Positions 59,088 to 64,000 of a stretch of DNA of 64,000 nt are shown here, piece by piece; the stretch's first letter is position 1, and every line of letters starts with the position of its first letter. The translations under genes were made by a program, and so were the position numbers. Origin of the DNA: Pseudomonas sp. 10S4 (GTDB lineage: Bacteria > Pseudomonadota > Gammaproteobacteria > Pseudomonadales > Pseudomonadaceae); contig NZ_CP133774.1 in assembly GCF_034344865.1 (NCBI RefSeq), positions 6,944,001 through 7,008,000 of the forward strand, given 5' to 3'. Under the pieces are notes generated by a model that worked only from the letters and a program-made list of their open reading frames with translations, was not told the origin of the DNA and ran no database searches.

Positions 59088-59095
59088 GAGACAGG

Positions 59096-62000
59096 ATGCC
59101 CAGTCGCATAAAGGACTATCTAATAACATTGAGCGCGGGTTTATGCCTGAGCACCTCAGTGTCCGCAGCACACACTGACGTCGAGAACTACAGCCTGCTC
59201 AGCCGCTCAACCGGCGGACACGTGGAAGTCCAACTGGATAAATCTCAACGTCAATGGGCACACAACAAGCGCGAACTGACACTGGGCACATCAGCCCCCG
59301 ACTACCCGCCTTTTGACCTGACGGTCAGTGGCCGTGACTATGAAGGCTTCACCGCCGACTTCGCCGGGATCCTCGGCCGGGCCATGGGGTTGCCGGTGAA
59401 GGTTCAGCGCTACGCTTCGCGCCAGGCTGCCATCGAGGCGCTGCAAAAGGGCGAGGTCGACCTGCTCGGCACAGCCAATGGATTCGAAGCAGGCAATTCC
59501 GATATTGTGCTTTCTGCGCCCTATGCCGTAGACCAGCCGGTGCTGGTGACCCGCGAGGGGAAACCCGATCGCTGACCGACGGCCTCGCCGGGCTGCGACT
59601 GAGCATGGTGTATCACTATTTACCGCGCGAGGAAGTGAAGGCGCTGTACCCGAAAGCGATCATCACCGACTACCCCTCCTACCAGAATGCAATCAATGCA
59701 GTGGCCTTCGACCAGGCTGATGTCTTTCTCGGCGACACCATTTCAACCCACTACATGATCAACAAGGGTTACCTGAACAACGTCCGCATGGCCAACTTCG
59801 GTAAACACGAAGCCCACGGCTTCAGCTTCGCGGTGCACAAGGACAACCCGGATCTGTTACAGATCATCAACGCGACGCTCAAGGCCGTCCCCACCAGCGA
59901 GCGGGAAAGCATCGCCAAGCGCTGGAGTGCCGGCAGCGACATTCTCCTCACCGATCACAAGCTGCAACTGACTGAACGCGAACAACGCTGGCTGGCAAAA
60001 CACCCGGTGGTGCGTGTGGTGGTCAACGAGGCGTTTGCGCCGCTGACGTTTTTTGACAGCAACGGAAACTTTCGCGGCGTCACCGCCGACCTTCTCGAAC
60101 TGATCCGCTTGCGTACCGGTTTGCGCTTTGACATCCAGCGCAGCCGCGGCGACAACCAAATGATCGCCCTGGTCAAAGACAATCAGGCCGACTTGATCGC
60201 CGCGCTGCTCCCCAGCGCGCAACGCGAGACCCAACTGAACTTCAGCCGCCCCTACCTGGAAAACTCTTTTGTCCTGCTGACGCGTAAATCCGCCGACAGC
60301 GCGACAAACCTTGCGCAACTGCACGGCAAACGCCTGGCCATTGCCCAGGGCAACCCACTGATGGATTACTTGCGCCGCGAGTTCCCACGGATCCAGCTGA
60401 TTGAAACGCCGGACACCTTTCACGCGGTGGAACTGCTCGCCGAGGGGCAAGTGGAAGGCGCCGTCAACTCGCTGATCATCGCCAACTACTTCATTTCATC
60501 GCGAATCTTCGAACACAAACTGCAAATCACCACCACCATCGGCACCGAGCGGGAGGCCGCGTTCTCCATGGCCACCGCGCGGGGTGCTACGGAACTGAAT
60601 GCCATCCTCGATAAAGCGCTGCTGAGCATTGCGCCGGAAGAGCTGGGGGTCATCAACAGCCGTTGGCGTGGCTACTCGGCGGCCTCGGAAAAAACCTGGA
60701 ACAACTTTCACCGGGTGTTCTATCAGATTGTGATCGGTGCCAGCGTGCTGTTGCTGATTTCCATGGCCTGGAATGCCTGGATGCGCCGTCAGATCAAACA
60801 ACGTCAGGCGGCTGAGCGCGCGCTTAACGATCAGTTCGAATTCATGCGCTCGCTGGTCAACGGCACGCCTCACCCGATATATGTACGCGACCGCCAGGGG
60901 CTGCTGCAAAGTTGCAACGACAGCTACCTGGAGGCTTTCCAGGCGAAGCGCGAAGACGTGATCGGTAAGAGCATCATGCAGGGCAACATGAATAATGCCT
61001 TCGAAGCCCGGGAATATCAGGCTGACTATCAACGGGTCGTCGCCGAGGGCTCACCGTTGATCGTCGACCGCCCGCTGCACATTGGCGGCCGCCGGCTGAC
61101 GATCTATCACTGGATCCTGCCCTATCGCGATTCGAGTGGTGAAGTGCAAGGCATTATCGGCGGCTGGATCGACATTAGTGAACGGCGACAACTGTTCGAT
61201 AAGTTGCGCGCGGCAAAAGAACAGGCCGATGAGGCAAACCGGGCCAAGAGCACCTTTCTGGCCACCATGAGCCACGAAATCCGCACGCCGATGAACGCAG
61301 TGATTGGCATGCTTGAATTGACCCTCAAACGCATGGATCAGGGTCATCTGGATCGTTCGTCCATCGAAACCGCGTACTACTCGGCGAAGGACTTGCTGGA
61401 GTTGATCGGCGACATTCTCGATATAGCGCGGATCGAATCAGGGCGCCTGAGCCTGAGCCCGGAGCGCGTCAACCCGGGTGAAATCGTGGCCTCGGTGGTG
61501 AGGATTTTCGACGGCCTGGCCCGGCAAAAATCTTCGCCTGCTGCTGGAGTTCAATCCGCCGCAGCCGCCCGTGGATGTGATGCTGGACCCACTGCGCTTC
61601 AAGCAGGTGCTGTCCAACCTGGTCAGCAATGCCATCAAGTTTACCGAGCAGGGTCAGGTCAAAATTAGCGTCGACTTGCTTCCTGACGATGAGCCCGGAC
61701 GTACGCAGATGCAGGTGCAGGTACACGACAGTGGTGTCGGCGTCAGCGAACAGGATCAGCAGCGGCTGTTTGAACCCTTCGCCCAGATTGACAACAACGG
61801 GCAGTTGGCCCGGGGCGGCGCAGGGCTCGGTCTGGTCATCAGTCGCAGTTTGTGCGAAATGATGGGGGGCAGCCTGCAACTGAGCAGCCAGCCGGGGGTT
61901 GGTACTCAGGTCAACGTTTCACTGCACTTGGCGACGCTGCCGCGCGAGCTGGCACCAGACCGGGTCGAACCACACATCCCCACCAGCGACGCGCCCTTGA

Positions 62001-62752
62001 ACGTGCTGGTGGTCGACGATCATCCCGCCAACCGCTTGCTCATGTGCCAACAACTGGAATACCTCGGGCATCGTTTTACCGGTGCCTGCGATGGCCAGGC
62101 GGGACTGGAAGCCTGGACGCACGAAGCCTTCGATCTGGTGGTGGTTGATTGCAACATGCCCATCATGAATGGCTACGACCTGGCCTGCGCCATTCGCCTG
62201 CTGGAACAGCAACAGCACCGCCCTCCCTGTACCGTGCTGGGTTTTACCGCCAACGCACAGCCGGAAGAAATACACCGCTGCAAGCAAGCCGGAATGAACG
62301 ATTGCCTGTTCAAACCCTTGAGCCTGGCTGCGTTGAGCCAATGGGTCGAAAGCATCAGGCCGGCCCTGCGCAACCAGCCATTCAATGTCGAAGGACTGGA
62401 CCTGTTGACGGGTGGCAATCCGGAGCTGGCACAGCGCCTGATGGCCGAGCTACTGAACAGCAATCGCCTGGATCGACAGGAGTTGCTGGCCTTAACGCGA
62501 CTGGAGCCCCGAGTCGAAGGCCGCCAGGCACTGATCAACGTCGCACATAAAATCAAAGGGGCGGCCCGAATTGCCCAGGCTACCCGATTGATCGAGTGTT
62601 GCGAGGCCCTCGAAAAAGCCTGCCACGACGCAGCGCCGGCGGATGAAGTCGCCCGATGCAATCAAGCCATGGACCAGGCCATGCTCGAACTGGAGCGAGC
62701 GTTACTGCACCAGATTGGCCTCAACACCAACAGCAAAATAGTGGAGCCTTAA
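59096..62752 (+). CDS. BvgS/EvgS-like unorthodox sensor kinase, with two one-base frameshifts
   Basis: A 1218-residue phosphorelay kinase after correcting a missing base near 59572 and an extra A in the run at 61526-61530. In order: signal sequence; two periplasmic SBP_bac_3 (Venus flytrap) domains (ELTLGTSAPDYPPFDLT; RVVVNEAFAPLTFFD); a membrane helix near residue 550 (VIGASVLLLISMAW); a PAS domain; H-box MSHEIRTPMNAVIGML; ATPase with FKQVLSNLVSNAIKFT; receiver VDCNMPIMNGYD; and a C-terminal Hpt (NVAHKIKGAARIAQ). The start could also be GTG at 59084, overlapping the regulator stop. As written it is split into three parts. Confidence 0.88.
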
Positions 62753-62801
62753 CTATGCTTGGACGCTGAGCAGTGCGTTAACCACTATGGAGAGACCAGC
62801 G

Positions 62802-64000
62802 ATGCCCAGCCCACTGCGCCCGGATCAACGCCGGTTTCCCCTGCACGTCCATATCAGCGTCATGTTCACGTTCCTGTTGTTACTGACCGGCGTGGTGCTG
62901 GGGATTTTCAATTACCGACAAACCACGCAGATCATTCTTTCCAGCAGTGAAAAGCTCTTCAATCGCATCGAGCAGGATGTACGCCTGGACCTGCAAACCA
63001 CCTATGAACCCATTCGCCACCTACTAAGCCTGTTGGCCGATCTGCCGGCCACCCAGGCCCCGGCTCTTGAACCACGGCTGGCATTGCTCAAGCCGTTCAG
63101 CCAATCGCTCAAGGACAACCCCGACCTGGCTTCGCTGTACCTGGGCTACGGCAATGGCGATTTCTTCATGGTTCGGCCGCTGCGCACCGATGCCCTCAAG
63201 ACGCTCCTCAAGGCCCCGGATACCGCGGCCTATCAGGTCTGGAGCATCGAGCGTCACGACAGCGCCAATCAGGTCGTTTCCCAATCCTTGTTCTACGATC
63301 AGGCCCTGAACCTCATCAGCCGCCAGGACGTGTCCGACGAAAACTACGACCCTCGGACCCGCGCCTGGTTTACCAGCGCTCGTGCGGATGCAGACCAGAT
63401 CACCACCGAACCCTATATCTTTTTCTCCACCCACAACGTCGGCACCACTCTGGCTCGACGCAGCGGCGACGGCGCGGTGATGGGCGCCGACCTGACCCTG
63501 GCCGAACTCTCCGCAACCCTGGCCAAACACGTCGTCACCCCCAGTACCGAAATCGTCCTGTTCGATGCCCAAGGCAATGCCATTGCCTACCCGGACGCCA
63601 GCAAACTGATCATCGACGACCAGAGCGCCCGCCTCAGCAAAGCTGCGGACCTGAGCCCTGGCCTCGGCGCGCTGCTCGCCAATTCGCCAGCAGGCAATCG
63701 CCTGGAGGTTGACGGCCGGCAGTGGATCTTTGCCCGCAGCAGCATGCAGGAAGGTGGCCCCCAGGGCTTGCAATTGGCACTGCTGGTGCCTGAAGACGAG
63801 TTACTCGTCGATGCCTATCGCATGCGCTGGCAAGGCGCTCTGATCACCCTGGCCACTTTGCTGCTGTGCCTGCCGCTGGGCTGGCTGACGTCGCGAATTC
63901 TGGTCAATCCCCTGCATGCCTTGGTGAAGGAAGCCGATGCAATTCGCAGTTTCGATTTCAACTTTCCGGTGAGCCGCCGCTCGCCAGTGCTGGAAGTCGA
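62802..64000 (+). CDS. Membrane signalling protein with Cache sensor and HAMP region, cut by the window end (partial)
   Basis: An open frame of 399 codons from the ATG at 62802 (GGAG upstream; an in-frame ATG lies at 62787) that runs off the right edge. A membrane helix (HISVMFTFLLLLTGVVLGIF), a large periplasmic dCache-like domain with the typical block DPRTRAWFTSARADADQITTEPYIFFSTHNVG, a second helix (GALITLATLLLCLPLGWL) and the start of a HAMP (NPLHALVKEADAIRSF) are visible. The output domain (HD-GYP, GGDEF or methyl-accepting) lies beyond the window. It follows the EvgS-like kinase by 49 bases. Confidence 0.82.
   Translation, partial: MPSPLRPDQRRFPLHVHISVMFTFLLLLTGVVLGIFNYRQTTQIILSSSEKLFNRIEQDVRLDLQTTYEPIRHLLSLLADLPATQAPALEPRLALLKPFSQSLKDNPDLASLYLGYGNGDFFMVRPLRTDALKTLLKAPDTAAYQVWSIERHDSANQVVSQSLFYDQALNLISRQDVSDENYDPRTRAWFTSARADADQITTEPYIFFSTHNVGTTLARRSGDGAVMGADLTLAELSATLAKHVVTPSTEIVLFDAQGNAIAYPDASKLIIDDQSARLSKAADLSPGLGALLANSPAGNRLEVDGRQWIFARSSMQEGGPQGLQLALLVPEDELLVDAYRMRWQGALITLATLLLCLPLGWLTSRILVNPLHALVKEADAIRSFDFNFPVSRRSPVLEV

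Noticed and set aside
1..64000. tRNA, rRNA, riboswitch, IS elements or attachment sites
   Set aside because: No cloverleaf, rRNA segment, transposase, integrase or flanking direct repeat was recognised by eye; a covariance-model search was not possible.

Overview
The window looks like a chromosomal segment of a fluorescent Pseudomonas (P. fluorescens group). The evidence is GC-rich coding sequence, the pyoverdine genes mbtH, pvdH, pvdL and pvdS, PvdS- and Fur-type promoter motifs, an acyclic-terpene (atu) cluster, and many REP-pair elements with the GTGGGAGCGGGCTTGCTCGCGA core typical of this group. No tRNA, rRNA, CRISPR array, IS element or prophage was seen.

Layout. (1) 1-2.8 kb: end of a metal-uptake ABC operon (binding protein, ATPase, permease, second binding protein); the ATPase gene carries a complete REP pair inside its reading frame. 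(2) 2.9-4.8 kb: mbtH and pvdH, each with its own PvdS box. (3) 4.8-13.5 kb: a GNAT enzyme, a QseBC/PmrAB-like two-component system, two AT-richer tandem hemopexin-repeat genes, the dsbD-tlpA-dsbG thiol-redox operon, and an alpha/beta hydrolase. PmrA/QseB-type tandem boxes lie before both the regulator gene and dsbD. (4) 13.7-28.8 kb: pvdL (chromophore NRPS), divergent pvdS with a Fur box, and a siderophore-type N-acyltransferase with a perfect PvdS box. (5) 28.8-38.9 kb: an orphan solute-binding protein, atuR, and atuABCDEF for citronellol/geraniol breakdown, with a paired operator and without adjacent atuG/atuH. (6) 39-50.8 kb: housekeeping and signalling genes: exonuclease, ppnP, MOSC protein, cheV, a NarL-type two-component pair, yegS, moeA/moaB/mobA, a small lipoprotein, a pseudouridine synthase and a glutaredoxin-like protein. 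(7) 51-64 kb: Kef-type antiporter, ammonium transporter with a sigma-54-like promoter, YqjDEK-like envelope proteins, an EAL phosphodiesterase, dGTPase, a BvgAS/EvgAS-like phosphorelay, and a Cache-HAMP protein cut by the window end.

How the parts work together. Iron limitation would relieve Fur repression of pvdS. PvdS would then transcribe pvdL, pvdH (diaminobutyrate supply), mbtH (NRPS partner) and the acyltransferase. The atu operon forms a self-contained pathway under AtuR.

Quality caution. Seven genes (second hemopexin gene, pvdL, acyltransferase, atuF, RluA-like synthase, ammonium transporter, EvgS-like kinase) are broken only by one-base indels, ten in all. Correcting each indel restores a full-length family member. 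Sequencing or assembly error is the most economical reading, so these are annotated as whole genes with the break positions stated.
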